Below, piece by piece: positions 8,449-20,979 of a DNA stretch of 64,000 bases. Position 1 is the first letter of the stretch; each line of letters begins with the position of its first letter. The stretch is from Shewanella subflava. Lineage in GTDB: Bacteria > Pseudomonadota > Gammaproteobacteria > Enterobacterales > Shewanellaceae. The notes below the pieces were generated by a model. That model worked only from the letters and a program-made list of their open reading frames with translations, searched no databases and was not told the DNA's origin. Made by a program: the position numbers and the translations under genes. The stretch spans positions 310,001 to 374,000 of the forward strand of contig NZ_JAPDMX010000033.1 in assembly GCF_025971955.1 (NCBI RefSeq), written 5' to 3'.

Positions 8449-9656
8449 TATGCGCCTTGATAAGAAAAATGATTAAAGTAAAAATTAATAACGTTATCAG
8501 CCTGCAAGGTTTTGATCACACCATCACTTAAGCTATCTTTTTTGATGGCTTCAACAATTTCGACTTCACCGTCGATTAAAAAACGTAAACTGGCATTGCC
8601 GCCTTTGAGATTACATGCCCACACATGGGGTTTTTTCACTTCACCCGTGGTCATCATGACTTTAGCCACTTGATCATCAGATAGTTTGACTAATGTCCCC
8701 GGTGGATAAATACCCAACACCTTAACCAATAAAGAAATTAAATTATCAGCGTGTTTACCAACTCGTTGTTTAAATAATATCCCTAATGCCAATTGTGGCG
8801 AATGGTATTGATGTAATAGCATCAGATAATCATTCACTAAGGCCACTATTTGTGTGGTTTCTGGGATCTCATCTTTTGTAAGGTGATCCGGATAGCCTGA
8901 ACCGTCGATATACTCATGATGATGCAGAATCACATCAAGAACCGCACTGGGAAAAAGATTGCTACGATTCACTAAATCAAAACCTAAGTTAGGGTGCATT
9001 TTCATGAAATTGATTTCTGGCTGAGTTAACTCTCCGTGTTTGCGGCGAATTTCATCGGGCACTTTTAATTTACCGATATCATGCAAAATACCGCCTAGGG
9101 CGATATCCCTCAGCGTTGATTTATCTAAACCATTAGCATGTCCAATCACCATTGAAAGTACCGCGATGGAAATGCCGTGTGCGGTAATACTTGTGTCTTT
9201 TTCTCCATGGTCAACTAAGGATAAATTCACTGTCTCCGATTCAAATAAATGCTCGATTAAATCCTCAACAAGCGTTGCAGATTCACGGTACATCCCCTCG
9301 GGGTCGCTGATCACTTTACTGAAAATATTACGACTGTCGTTTATGGCTTTAATAAAACGTTTTTGGCCGACACGCATCGACTTTTTTGCCAGCGCCTTGT
9401 GGTCTGTTTCAACCACGTGTTCAGGATCATCATCTAAACTTTCTACATTTTCTTCAATTAAAGGCAATAATTCATGACCGGCAATGACGTAAACAAAGTC
9501 AATATCAAGCTCATTGATAATGGCAATTTGAGAGGCTTGTTCAAGCTTAATCTTATTAATAAAAAAAGGATTTTTTGTCCACGGCAAAGGTAGCTTAATG
9601 GTAAGCCCTAACACAATATTAGACAGCGGTATTTGGGTTAACTCTTGTTTAGCCAA
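8448..9656 (-). CDS. HD-GYP domain cyclic-di-GMP phosphodiesterase
   Basis: 402 residues. An N-terminal DUF3391-like region (about 1-130) is followed by an HD-GYP domain. The HD pair is HDIGK at 192-196 and the signature is HHHEYIDGSGYP, with GSGYP at 252-256; H160 and HP at 221-222 match further metal ligands. HD-GYP enzymes hydrolyse c-di-GMP to GMP, and the visible motifs look intact, so activity is likely. It has no membrane segment. It is co-transcribed with the downstream YeeZ-like gene. Three other c-di-GMP-type domains lie 12-15 kb away, but there is no direct link. Confidence 0.9.
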   Translation of the reverse strand: MAKQELTQIPLSNIVLGLTIKLPLPWTKNPFFINKIKLEQASQIAIINELDIDFVYVIAGHELLPLIEENVESLDDDPEHVVETDHKALAKKSMRVGQKRFIKAINDSRNIFSKVISDPEGMYRESATLVEDLIEHLFESETVNLSLVDHGEKDTSITAHGISIAVLSMVIGHANGLDKSTLRDIALGGILHDIGKLKVPDEIRRKHGELTQPEINFMKMHPNLGFDLVNRSNLFPSAVLDVILHHHEYIDGSGYPDHLTKDEIPETTQIVALVNDYLMLLHQYHSPQLALGILFKQRVGKHADNLISLLVKVLGIYPPGTLVKLSDDQVAKVMMTTGEVKKPHVWACNLKGGNASLRFLIDGEVEIVEAIKKDSLSDGVIKTLQADNVINFYFNHFSYQGA

Positions 9657-9769
9657 TGAATATGTCTTCCATACTGAATAATTGTTTTGGACGCGTAACT
9701 CTTACACCTTAATCAACTAAAACGTTGAACTACTTACACTATAGGATAAATGAACAAGATAGGTTGTTT

Positions 9770-10258
9770 TTATTTTTCAGGCTTATCGACAACTTGCCAA
9801 TCATTAAAGTAATAATGTAAACGTTTCGACTTCAAAACATAAATACTGATCCAAAATAAAAATAATGCATCCAATGCATAGCTTATTTTAAATAAAAAAT
9901 CATCGTGAATTAAACGTTGGATTAGCATAGCCGCGTCTATCAACAGCAATCCCCATAAAATGGCTTTACCACGCTTAAACCACGGGATAAGCCATGGCCA
10001 CTGACGTTTTCGCTCTGCAATAACAAGTCCGTATAGCAGCACCGCACCGATACCAGCAAACAACGCCAAAATAAAATCTTGTTTGTGCGGATAAAATAAT
10101 CTGACTAAACCAGCTCTATCATTAAACTGCGTCAAAGAAGCGATAAAAACACACCAGCCTCTGGCTAAAAATACCAACACAATGTACAAAAAGTACGGTG
10201 GCTTGATATGCCCTTTATCATCAAGCCAGGTAATATTGCTAAAATTCATAATCCACAT
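9770..10258 (-). CDS. DUF2919 family inner-membrane protein (YfeZ-like)
   Basis: 162 residues with about four hydrophobic segments (roughly 20-40, 60-80, 95-115 and 125-145). The opening, DDKGHIKPPYFLYIVLVFLARGW, matches the DUF2919 family, which has no known function. The ATG at 10258 has TAAGG a few bases upstream; an ATG at 10249 is an alternative. It lies 50 bp downstream of ligA on the same strand and may be its last cistron. The C-terminal tail is short and charged. Confidence 0.8.
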   Translation of the reverse strand: MWIMNFSNITWLDDKGHIKPPYFLYIVLVFLARGWCVFIASLTQFNDRAGLVRLFYPHKQDFILALFAGIGAVLLYGLVIAERKRQWPWLIPWFKRGKAILWGLLLIDAAMLIQRLIHDDFLFKISYALDALFLFWISIYVLKSKRLHYYFNDWQVVDKPEK

Positions 10259-10308
10259 TTAGCCTTATAGCAATAAACACTCATCAATCGTTAACCTACA
10301 TCCGTTTA

Positions 10309-13331
<3,023 letters not shown>

Positions 13332-13349
13332 TGTCTACTTGATTCCTAT

Positions 13350-16300
13350 TTATACTGCGTCAGCAAGCGCTACCGCGGCTTCAATATCTACAGCAACTAT
13401 ACGTGAAACACCCGGTTCATGCATAGTGACGCCTATAAGTTGATCGGCCATTTCCATGGTGATCTTGTTGTGGCTGATATACACAAACTGCACACTTTGC
13501 GACATCTCTTGTAATAAACGACAAAACCGTTCTACGTTAGCGTCGTCCAAAGGGGCATCAACCTCATCCAACATACAAAATGGTGCTGGATTTAATCTAA
13601 ATATTGCAAATACTAATGATAAAGCGGTTAAGGCTTTTTCTCCACCACTAAGTAAGTGAATGGTACTATTCTTTTTTCCAGGAGGTTGAGCCATGATGGT
13701 CACCCCTGTGTCGAGCAAATCATCATCGGTTAATGCTAAGTAGGCTTTTCCGCCACCAAACACTTTAGGAAACAGTTGCATTAAATCATTATTTACCGCT
13801 TCAAAAGTCGCTTTAAAACGCGTTCGCGTTTCTTTATCTATCTTTCTTATTGCGTCTTCTAAAGTAGTTAACCCTTGATTTAAATCGTTATCCTGACTAT
13901 CTAAATACTGTTTTCGTTCACTTTGCGTATCATACTCTTCAATGGCTGCAAGGTTTATCGCCCCTAACGCATTAATTTGATCTCGCACTTTATCTAACGC
14001 AATTGAGCATGACTTTAGGTCAAAACCGTCTGGGATAAGATTAATGACACTTTGTAGCTGAATGTGTTCATCCTGCAACAACTGTAATTGCACATCCGTT
14101 TGGCCTTTTATACCTTCACGACGTAACTTTAACGCGCTTATCTTTTGAGTCAAGTCTTGTAGTGTGACAAGCTGTTGTTTTTGCATTGTTAGTGATGCAT
14201 CTAAGCTTCGTTGCAAATCAGCTTGTTGCTGGCGATTATCATTCAGTTTGAGTTGATTTTGTTGTTGAATATCAAGCTGTAACACTAATTTTTGCTTAAG
14301 ATTTTCACGCTCTGCTTGCGCTAAAGTGTCTTTTTCTAAATGACTATGTTGTCCAATCGCATTATATCGCTCGGTCAACTCTTGTATTTTTTCAACTTGC
14401 TGTGTCAATTGCTGCTCAGTAACTGCAACTTGAGTATTAATTTGCTGCAAGGTTTGATTGAAGTGGGCACTTTGCCTTTCACGCTCTGCTCGCTGTGTTT
14501 TTAAATCACGAAGCTGAACACTTGCCTGCTCAAAAGCCTGCTGAGCCTGTTGCTGTAGCTGCAGACATGATTGATTTTGGTCATCAAGGGTTTCCACTTG
14601 AACTAACAAAGCTTGCACTTCAAGTAATTGCTGTTGCTGATGTTGCTTCGCTAACGTTAACTCTTGAGTTAATTGTGTTTGATGTTGTTCACGGCTGTGT
14701 TTTTGTTCAACCGCGGCGTCATATTTCGCCTGTGATTGCGTTTTTGTGAGCAGTAATTGTTGTAACGTTTGCTGATGTTGACCCAATTGAGTATTTATCG
14801 CTGCTAACTGGGTTGTTTGTTCAGTTTGATGCTGTAAGGCTGTGGCGGTTTGCGTTTCAAGTGCTGCCACATTTTCAATTAATGTTTGTTGTTCTGAAGT
14901 TAGACTGATCACCGATTGATGACTTGATTGGGCTAAAACAAACCCATGACCGACCAAATAGCCCTCTTTTGAGGCAATAATGGCTGATGCGGGCAAGTGA
15001 GCAATCTTGTCTTTGGCTTGTGCCAGCGTATCAACAAAACTGACCTCAGTTAACCAAGGCGCAATATTAACGGGGCTGGTTAACGCTTCATGCTCAAACA
15101 ATACCGATGAGGGGATAAAACCAGAATTGATGCTGTCATCAGCATGTTTGCCATCCAAAATGCGCGCTTTACTGATTGATTGCAATAACACATCTACGGC
15201 TTTTTCGTAGCCAGGCGTCACATTAATGACTTGCCATAATTGCTGGGTATTGTCCTGACCAACTTCGTTGGCTAACCACTCATTTATCAGCTGCAATCTT
15301 GCTTTGGCACTAGCAAGTGCATCTTTAATCTGCTGATAATCCCCTTGGGCTTGAGTTAAATGCAGCTGCCTTTTAGTCAGCTCAACATCTAATTGCAGTT
15401 TGAGGCTTTGTTCCGCGCTAATTTGAGCCGTAAGATTGGCCAGTGTGCTGTGATGTAATTGAATGTCTTTTTCAATGTCATGGTGTTGCAACTGTTGCAG
15501 TTTTTGCTGTAAAACCGGAATCGTTTGCTCATGGTTGTGCAATAACAGTTGCTGATGCTCATAACGAGATCCGTACACTGCAAGTTCTGTTTTTACCTGA
15601 TTTAACTTTCCTGTAGCTTCATGATAGGACTGTCTGAGATGTTCGCAATTCTCATCAACTTGATGCACTTGTTCATCCAGTATCTCAAACTGCATTTTGG
15701 CTTCATCTTGCTGAGGAGCAAGGCTAGACTGTTGCTGTAATGCTTGATTTAACGTTTGTTCATATTGCTGATGCTTTAAAGTTGCTTCATCAATGCGTTG
15801 TTGTAGGGCAAGCAGCTCTTGTTCTCGTTGCGAGTCTTGCAGCTGTTGGTGCTTCAATTGCTGTTCAAGTTTAGTAACTTCGTTGCCCGCTAAATAATAT
15901 TGCTCTACCAGTTTTTGCTCACTGTCTGTCAAATCGTTTAATTGCTGCTGTAATTGCAATACTAGATTTTCAGATGAGTGCTGAATAGCAGCAAACTCAC
16001 TTTGCTCACGCTCAAGCTGGATTAATTGTAAGTGCATCGCATCAGATTGACGTAACAAATCCTGATAGCGCCCCACCAGCAATTGTGTATGCAGCTCACG
16101 TTCTTGTGATTTTAAGGCACGATATTGTTTAGCTTCTTCAGCTTGCTTAGCAAGACGCTCAATTTGCCCGCCTAATTCCTGTCGAATATCATTAAGACGT
16201 TCTAAATTCTCACGAGTATGGCGAATACGGTTTTCGGTTTCACGGCGACGTTCTTTATAGCGAGATATACCAGCAGCTTCTTCAATAAACACCCGAAGCT

Positions 16301-16775
16301 CTTGCGGTTTGGATTCAATTAAACGTGAAATCGTGCCTTGTTCAATAATGGCATAGCTACGTGGTCCTAAGCCTGTCCCCATAAACAAGTCGGTGATATC
16401 TTTTCGGCGGCACTTTTGACCATTGAGAAAATAAAAGGACTCACTGTCACGATTAACCTGGCGTTTTACCGATATTTCTTCATAACTGGCATACTGACCA
16501 GACAAACGACCTTGAAGATTTTCGAATATCAGCTCAACCCCTGCAACTGATATAGGCTTTCTTGCGGATGAACCATTAAAAATAACATCGGTCATTGAAT
16601 CGCCGCGCAGGTTTTTAGCACTGCTTTCACCTAACACCCAACGCACCGCATCAATCACATTAGATTTTCCGCAGCCGTTTGGACCAATAATAGCCGTTAA
16701 TGCATTATCGAATGGGATTTTTGTAGGGTCTACAAACGACTTAAATCCAGCAAGTTTTATTTGTTTTAATCGCAT
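13350..16775 (-). CDS. smc: Chromosome segregation protein SMC
   Basis: Core ATPase of the bacterial SMC-ScpAB condensin. 1141 residues: Walker A GPNGCGKSN at 31-39, a Q-loop region, a first coiled coil to about 480, a hinge around 490-640, and a second coiled coil. The C-terminal lobe carries the signature LLSGGEKALTALSL and Walker B FCMLDEVDAPLDD. The coiled coils are very Gln-rich. ScpA and ScpB are encoded about 40 kb away at 53-54.5 kb. SMC, rather than MukB, is normal for Shewanella. It is the first gene of smc-zipA and is divergent from cysZ. Confidence 0.97.
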   Translation of the reverse strand: MRLKQIKLAGFKSFVDPTKIPFDNALTAIIGPNGCGKSNVIDAVRWVLGESSAKNLRGDSMTDVIFNGSSARKPISVAGVELIFENLQGRLSGQYASYEEISVKRQVNRDSESFYFLNGQKCRRKDITDLFMGTGLGPRSYAIIEQGTISRLIESKPQELRVFIEEAAGISRYKERRRETENRIRHTRENLERLNDIRQELGGQIERLAKQAEEAKQYRALKSQERELHTQLLVGRYQDLLRQSDAMHLQLIQLEREQSEFAAIQHSSENLVLQLQQQLNDLTDSEQKLVEQYYLAGNEVTKLEQQLKHQQLQDSQREQELLALQQRIDEATLKHQQYEQTLNQALQQQSSLAPQQDEAKMQFEILDEQVHQVDENCEHLRQSYHEATGKLNQVKTELAVYGSRYEHQQLLLHNHEQTIPVLQQKLQQLQHHDIEKDIQLHHSTLANLTAQISAEQSLKLQLDVELTKRQLHLTQAQGDYQQIKDALASAKARLQLINEWLANEVGQDNTQQLWQVINVTPGYEKAVDVLLQSISKARILDGKHADDSINSGFIPSSVLFEHEALTSPVNIAPWLTEVSFVDTLAQAKDKIAHLPASAIIASKEGYLVGHGFVLAQSSHQSVISLTSEQQTLIENVAALETQTATALQHQTEQTTQLAAINTQLGQHQQTLQQLLLTKTQSQAKYDAAVEQKHSREQHQTQLTQELTLAKQHQQQQLLEVQALLVQVETLDDQNQSCLQLQQQAQQAFEQASVQLRDLKTQRAERERQSAHFNQTLQQINTQVAVTEQQLTQQVEKIQELTERYNAIGQHSHLEKDTLAQAERENLKQKLVLQLDIQQQNQLKLNDNRQQQADLQRSLDASLTMQKQQLVTLQDLTQKISALKLRREGIKGQTDVQLQLLQDEHIQLQSVINLIPDGFDLKSCSIALDKVRDQINALGAINLAAIEEYDTQSERKQYLDSQDNDLNQGLTTLEDAIRKIDKETRTRFKATFEAVNNDLMQLFPKVFGGGKAYLALTDDDLLDTGVTIMAQPPGKKNSTIHLLSGGEKALTALSLVFAIFRLNPAPFCMLDEVDAPLDDANVERFCRLLQEMSQSVQFVYISHNKITMEMADQLIGVTMHEPGVSRIVAVDIEAAVALADAV

Positions 16776-16947
16776 TGTTGCCGGTATGGTTTGGTTAAAA
16801 TAAAGGGAACACGGTTCACTTTAACAATTGGCGCGCATTTTGTAACGATTATTCGCACTTAGATACAGTTTATTGCTTGTTTTCTGTTAGTTGCAGCGGC
16901 AAACTCAACGGTATTAAGTGACATTGACTTCAAAAAGGAGCCTCTCA

Positions 16948-17721
16948 ATGGCCGTGAACATTCCTTCTATTCGTAAAAGTGGCGTGAACTACTTTTTAGA
17001 AGGCTTTCAACTTATTAAGCAACCTGGGTTGCGCGCCTTCGTATTTATTCCATTAATGATCAATCTCATTTTATTCGCTGGGGTAATGTATTTTGCCGTT
17101 GGTAAGTTAGATGAATTATTCACCTGGATGAATGGCGAAATCCCCGAGTATCTATCCTGGTTAAATTTCTTTTTATGGCCGCTAGCAGTATTAAGCATGC
17201 TAGTCGTAATGTCGTTTATTTTTAGTTCTGTGATGAACTGGCTTGCCGCGCCTTTTAACGGCTTGTTAGCCGAAAAAGTGGAGCAGCATTTAACTGGCAA
17301 AAGCCTTAACACGGGTGGCACGATTGATTTAATTAAAGATCTCCCCCGTATTCTTGGCCGCGAATGGTTAAAACTTAAATATTATCTCCCACGTGCACTG
17401 ATATTTTTAATTCTATTTTGGGTACCTGTAGTGGGACAAACGGCGGCGCCTATTTTATGGTTTTTATTTACCGCCTGGATGATGGCTATTCAATATTGTG
17501 ATTATCCTTTCGATAATCATAAAGTGCCTTTCGATGACATGAAATTTGCCCTAAGAAATACCAAAGGAACCAGCTTCAGTTTTGGTGCCTCGGTAACCTT
17601 GTTTTCAATGATCCCCATAGTCAACTTTATCGTCATGCCGGTAGCCATTTGTGGTGCAACGGCTATGTGGGTTGACCGCTACCGTGAAGCGTATAAAAAT
17701 CCCCATGTCGCGATGGACTAA
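16948..17721 (+). CDS. cysZ: Sulfate transporter CysZ
   Basis: Inner-membrane sulfate uptake protein that feeds cysteine synthesis. The start is the ATG at 16948 (MAVNIPSIRKSG), preceded by AAGGAG with 7-nt spacing; an upstream in-frame codon at 16918 is rejected. 257 residues with four or more hydrophobic segments. The family pattern FLEGFQLIKQPGLRAFVFIPL is at the N-terminus, and MWVDRYR is near the C-terminus. cysK lies 8.5 kb downstream on the same strand, but they are separate units. Confidence 0.93.
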   Translation: MAVNIPSIRKSGVNYFLEGFQLIKQPGLRAFVFIPLMINLILFAGVMYFAVGKLDELFTWMNGEIPEYLSWLNFFLWPLAVLSMLVVMSFIFSSVMNWLAAPFNGLLAEKVEQHLTGKSLNTGGTIDLIKDLPRILGREWLKLKYYLPRALIFLILFWVPVVGQTAAPILWFLFTAWMMAIQYCDYPFDNHKVPFDDMKFALRNTKGTSFSFGASVTLFSMIPIVNFIVMPVAICGATAMWVDRYREAYKNPHVAMD

Positions 17722-17731
17722 GTCGCTATAA

Positions 17732-17786
17732 CATAACGCGCCAAACTCTGGTAACTAAACTCAGTTAGCTAATTAGGCGCGTTATG
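17732..17786 (+). terminator. Long inverted repeat after cysZ
   Basis: CATAACGCGCC (17732-17742) and GGCGCGTTATG (17776-17786) are perfect 11-bp arms around a 33-nt loop. No T-run follows, so this is a stem-loop that may stabilise the cysZ 3' end or act in termination, rather than a classical terminator. Confidence 0.5.
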
Positions 17787-17832
17787 CATTGAAATAAGCA
17801 GCAAAGAAATACTTAGCATTCAAATATCTTCA

Positions 17833-17916
17833 TCTAGCCTCTAGCTTCTAGCTTCTAGCCTCTAGCCTCTAGCTTCTAGCTTCTAGCTTCTAGCTTCTAG
17901 CTTCTAGCTTCTAGCA
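17833..17916. repeat. Heptanucleotide tandem repeat, 12 units of TCTAGCY
   Basis: Twelve head-to-tail 7-bp units fill 84 bp: TCTAGCC or TCTAGCT in eleven units and TCTAGCA in the last. Units 1, 4 and 5 end in C, and the other eight of the eleven end in T. It lies in the 327-bp gap between cysZ and the outer-membrane protein gene at 18049; the rest of that gap is the cysZ stem-loop and unremarkable A+T-rich DNA. Such arrays change length by slippage. Confidence 0.95.
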
Positions 17917-18048
17917 ATAATTCATCCTCACATCATTTTCCACACCAACCAGTAACAATTTGACAATCTTTTTATTGCATTAAAGTTCGGAATTATTGCA
18001 TTTGTTTGCGACAATGCACAAAACAACAATAAAGATCTGAATCTCAAC

Positions 18049-20385
18049 GTGAACAAATATTCTAAAACCCTATTTTTATTCGCCAGCCTATCGGCTTTCA
18101 ATTCTTTTGCTGGCAGCAGTGACCAGTTTCAAGTGACCGTTCCTACCCTAAGCAGCGAAATTGAGATTGATGGTGAGTTTTCTGAGCCACAATGGCAACA
18201 TGCCACTGAAGTTGAACTTAAATTTGAAACGTCTCCGGGTGAAAATATTGCCGCACCGGTTCGCACCACCGCAAAAGTATTTGCTAGTGAAACCAGCTTA
18301 TTTATCGCTTTTACCGCCTATGATCCTCAGCCTAAAAATATTCGCGCCAACCTTCGAGATCGCGATAAATCATGGGGCGATGATATGGTGGGCATCAAAT
18401 TAGATACTTTCAATAATGCCCGATTAGCCTATCAGTTTTTCATTAACCCCTATGGCGTGCAAAGTGACTCAATTGAAAATGAGCTAACAGGTCAAGAAAG
18501 CGATGCTTGGGATGGGATTTGGTACAGCAAAGGTAAAATAACGGCAACAGGGTATCAGGTTGAAGTACAACTGCCGCTGCGTTTATTTAACTTTGATGAT
18601 TCGCATACAGTGCAAAACTGGGGAATAGAATTGATACGATTTTATCCGCGTAATCACAGTCGTCGTTTCTCAACCCACAAAATAGATCGCAATGTATCCT
18701 GTCAGTTATGTCAATTGGGACTAATGCAAGGTCTTGAAGGTGCTAAACAAGGCAAAGACATACAACTTACTCCATCATTTGTAACGAACCAAAATAATCA
18801 ACGTGACGTTTCTCCCAAAAGCCCATGGCAAGATGAAACTAATACTGAAGTTGGCTTAGATTTACGCTGGGGAATAACACCCACAACCCTATTAAATGCG
18901 ACCATAAATCCCGATTTTTCACAGGTCGAGTCTGATGCGGGGCAATTAGATGTAAACAATACTTTTGCGTTGTTTTTTCCTGAAAAACGGGCGTTCTTTT
19001 TAGACAACAAAGATTACTTTGATAGCCAAATGGAATTATTGCATACGCGAAATATCAGCTCTCCTGACTATGGGGTTAAAGTCACCAGTAAAACAGATGC
19101 CCATACGGTAGGTGTGCTAGCGACAAATGATATTCAAACTCAGTTTCTTGTCCCCGGCAACCTTAGCTCAGACATCGCAACGCTCGATCAAGAAAGCCAC
19201 AATGTGGCAGCAAGGTATCGTTACGATCCCAGCAAACAGTTTTCTATCGGTGGCGTGATGACATTAAAAAAAGCCGATGCCTATCATAATTATGTTTACA
19301 GCACCGACTTAAAATATCAACCGTCACAGCAAGATACCTTTACCGCCCAATATGCTTATTCAGATACCCTCTACCCTAATGATTTATTCAATCAATTTTG
19401 TAATGGCGATGACTGTGCGGTCCCGCCAATAGAATGTGACCTATCTGCATGTGATTATAATGAGCGTGTACTGCGTACCAATAAGCCCGACGCCTTTAGC
19501 GATAACATGTTCAAATTAACCTACATGCATGATCGCCGCAGCTGGTTTGCCAACACCCAATACGAATCGATTGGTGATGATTTTAGGGCTGACTTAGGTT
19601 TTATTGAAAAGATTGATGCAACAAAGTTTGTCGCAGGTGGTGGTTATCGTTGGTATCCCATTGGTCACTTTTTTAGCAAAATCACGGTTGCAGGTGATTG
19701 GGATATTACCCATACCCAACAAGATGAAAAGCTTGAACAAGAAAGTGAGGTATACATTGAATTAGAAGGTGGATATCAAAGTTATATTGCTGGAGGTATA
19801 GCCCAAAGAGAACGTGTCGGTAGACGCCATAATCCATCCAACATCAACATTCGAAACAACACCCAAATGTTTGACGAAACCATAGGTTGGTTTTATACCC
19901 ATTTTGTGCCCACTAAATCTCTACAGCTGGAGCTTGATGTGAATTATGGCGACAACATTGATTTTGTTAATGACCGTTTAGGCACAATCACCATGTTAAA
20001 CCCTGGTATTGAATGGAAAGCTACTGAATCTATTGTATTGGATTTTTCTCATCGCTATCAAACACTTGATGTAGATAATGGCCGCCTGTTTACCGCCAAC
20101 TTAAGTGACTTAAGGCTCAATTGGCAAATCTCTTTAAATAGCTTTATTCGCCTTTCTAGTGTGTATACCGACATTGAACGCGATCCAAACCTGTACATCT
20201 ACCAGCAACCCAAAGCGAAATACCAAGATTTAGGTAATGAAGTACTTTATGGTTATAAGCTAAACCCTCAAAGCGTATTTTATCTTGGATACTCAGATGC
20301 ATTTAAAGCCAATGATGAGATTGATAATCTTATCCAAAATGAAAAAACTTACTTTATGAAAGTCAGTTATGCATGGTTACTCTAG
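18049..20385 (+). CDS. Outer-membrane protein with CBM9-like and DUF5916 domains
   Basis: 778 residues with a signal peptide (about 1-22, ending SFAG), so exported. Residues about 30-230 resemble a carbohydrate-binding family 9-like domain (IEIDGEFSEPQWQHA near its start). The rest matches DUF5916, probably an outer-membrane beta-barrel judged by alternating aromatic strands and the C-terminal YFMKVSYAWLL. A Cys-rich loop (CNGDDCAVPPIECDLSAC, around 455-472) is unusual. The substrate is unknown. The start is a GTG at 18049 with a weak ribosome binding site. The TAG stop at 20383-20385 is part of the sequence flanking a MITE-like element, so the extreme C-terminus may have been altered by the insertion. 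Confidence 0.78.
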   Translation: MNKYSKTLFLFASLSAFNSFAGSSDQFQVTVPTLSSEIEIDGEFSEPQWQHATEVELKFETSPGENIAAPVRTTAKVFASETSLFIAFTAYDPQPKNIRANLRDRDKSWGDDMVGIKLDTFNNARLAYQFFINPYGVQSDSIENELTGQESDAWDGIWYSKGKITATGYQVEVQLPLRLFNFDDSHTVQNWGIELIRFYPRNHSRRFSTHKIDRNVSCQLCQLGLMQGLEGAKQGKDIQLTPSFVTNQNNQRDVSPKSPWQDETNTEVGLDLRWGITPTTLLNATINPDFSQVESDAGQLDVNNTFALFFPEKRAFFLDNKDYFDSQMELLHTRNISSPDYGVKVTSKTDAHTVGVLATNDIQTQFLVPGNLSSDIATLDQESHNVAARYRYDPSKQFSIGGVMTLKKADAYHNYVYSTDLKYQPSQQDTFTAQYAYSDTLYPNDLFNQFCNGDDCAVPPIECDLSACDYNERVLRTNKPDAFSDNMFKLTYMHDRRSWFANTQYESIGDDFRADLGFIEKIDATKFVAGGGYRWYPIGHFFSKITVAGDWDITHTQQDEKLEQESEVYIELEGGYQSYIAGGIAQRERVGRRHNPSNINIRNNTQMFDETIGWFYTHFVPTKSLQLELDVNYGDNIDFVNDRLGTITMLNPGIEWKATESIVLDFSHRYQTLDVDNGRLFTANLSDLRLNWQISLNSFIRLSSVYTDIERDPNLYIYQQPKAKYQDLGNEVLYGYKLNPQSVFYLGYSDAFKANDEIDNLIQNEKTYFMKVSYAWLL

Positions 20386-20650
20386 GGTGTGTTTGTCTTT
20401 GTTGATAAATTATGCAGTAGGCTTTTGTTCTGTCAGGCAATCACAATTGAGCGCAATTTAGCCTGCTAAACAAGTGAATTTGCGCACAAAGTGACTTAAA
20501 AATAGTCGCCCCCTTTTTTGGGTTGAGCCTAAAATAACTTTACACTGCGTTGGATAACCTTGACGTATGGCAACTATGCCTACAATTATCCGCCTTGGCT
20601 AAAGTCATTTTATCTCTCAACATAAAACATAAACAAAGTTAAACACGCCT
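20385..20650. mobile_element. MITE-like element, copy 2 (about 266 bp, non-coding)
   Basis: Similar to the element at 4497-4760 along its whole length, with scattered substitutions. Its ends are diverged: GGGTGTGTTTGTCTTTGTT on the left, and on the right the inverse of AGGCGTGTTTAACTTTGTT. TAG or CTAG flanks both ends (20382-20385 and 20649-20652), consistent with a short target duplication. It starts on the last base of the upstream stop codon and carries no gene. The end divergence suggests it is older than copy 1. Confidence 0.8.
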
Positions 20651-20715
20651 AGTATCAATCATTATTTATGCTTGCTGAACAGGGCTATAATCATTAAGTA
20701 GTAGGCTCATAATTT

Positions 20716-20750
20716 AATCCACTTTTAGTAAAATAAAAGTGGATTTTTTT
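20716..20750 (+). terminator. Terminator downstream of MITE copy 2
   Basis: AATCCACTTTT (20716-20726) and AAAAGTGGATT (20735-20745) with a run of seven Ts to 20750. It probably belonged to the DUF5916 gene, now separated from it by the MITE. From here to 20979 I see only A+T-rich upstream DNA of the EAL gene and no convincing promoter. Confidence 0.8.
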
Positions 20751-20979
20751 GTGAGTGGTCATTTAATAACCTAGAATAAGATCGGATAACGGAAGTGATT
20801 TTTACCGATGTAATGGGCATGCTGTAGGATAGATGAGTTAATTCGTTAAAATGGTTGCCATGATTAAATCGCACAACGTTTAACTTAGCACTTGTATAGC
20901 GGCATTAAAAATCTTTGGAAAAGTTCAACTCCTTTACTTGTTGATGGATTAACCAATCTCAGATGGACAAGGAATGATC

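Noticed and set aside
9040..9477. 145-codon plus-strand frame inside the HD-GYP gene
   Set aside because: Shadow of the coding strand; composition is not protein-like.
17833..17916. Heptamer array as a CRISPR
   Set aside because: Units are 7 bp and contiguous, without spacers; no cas genes.
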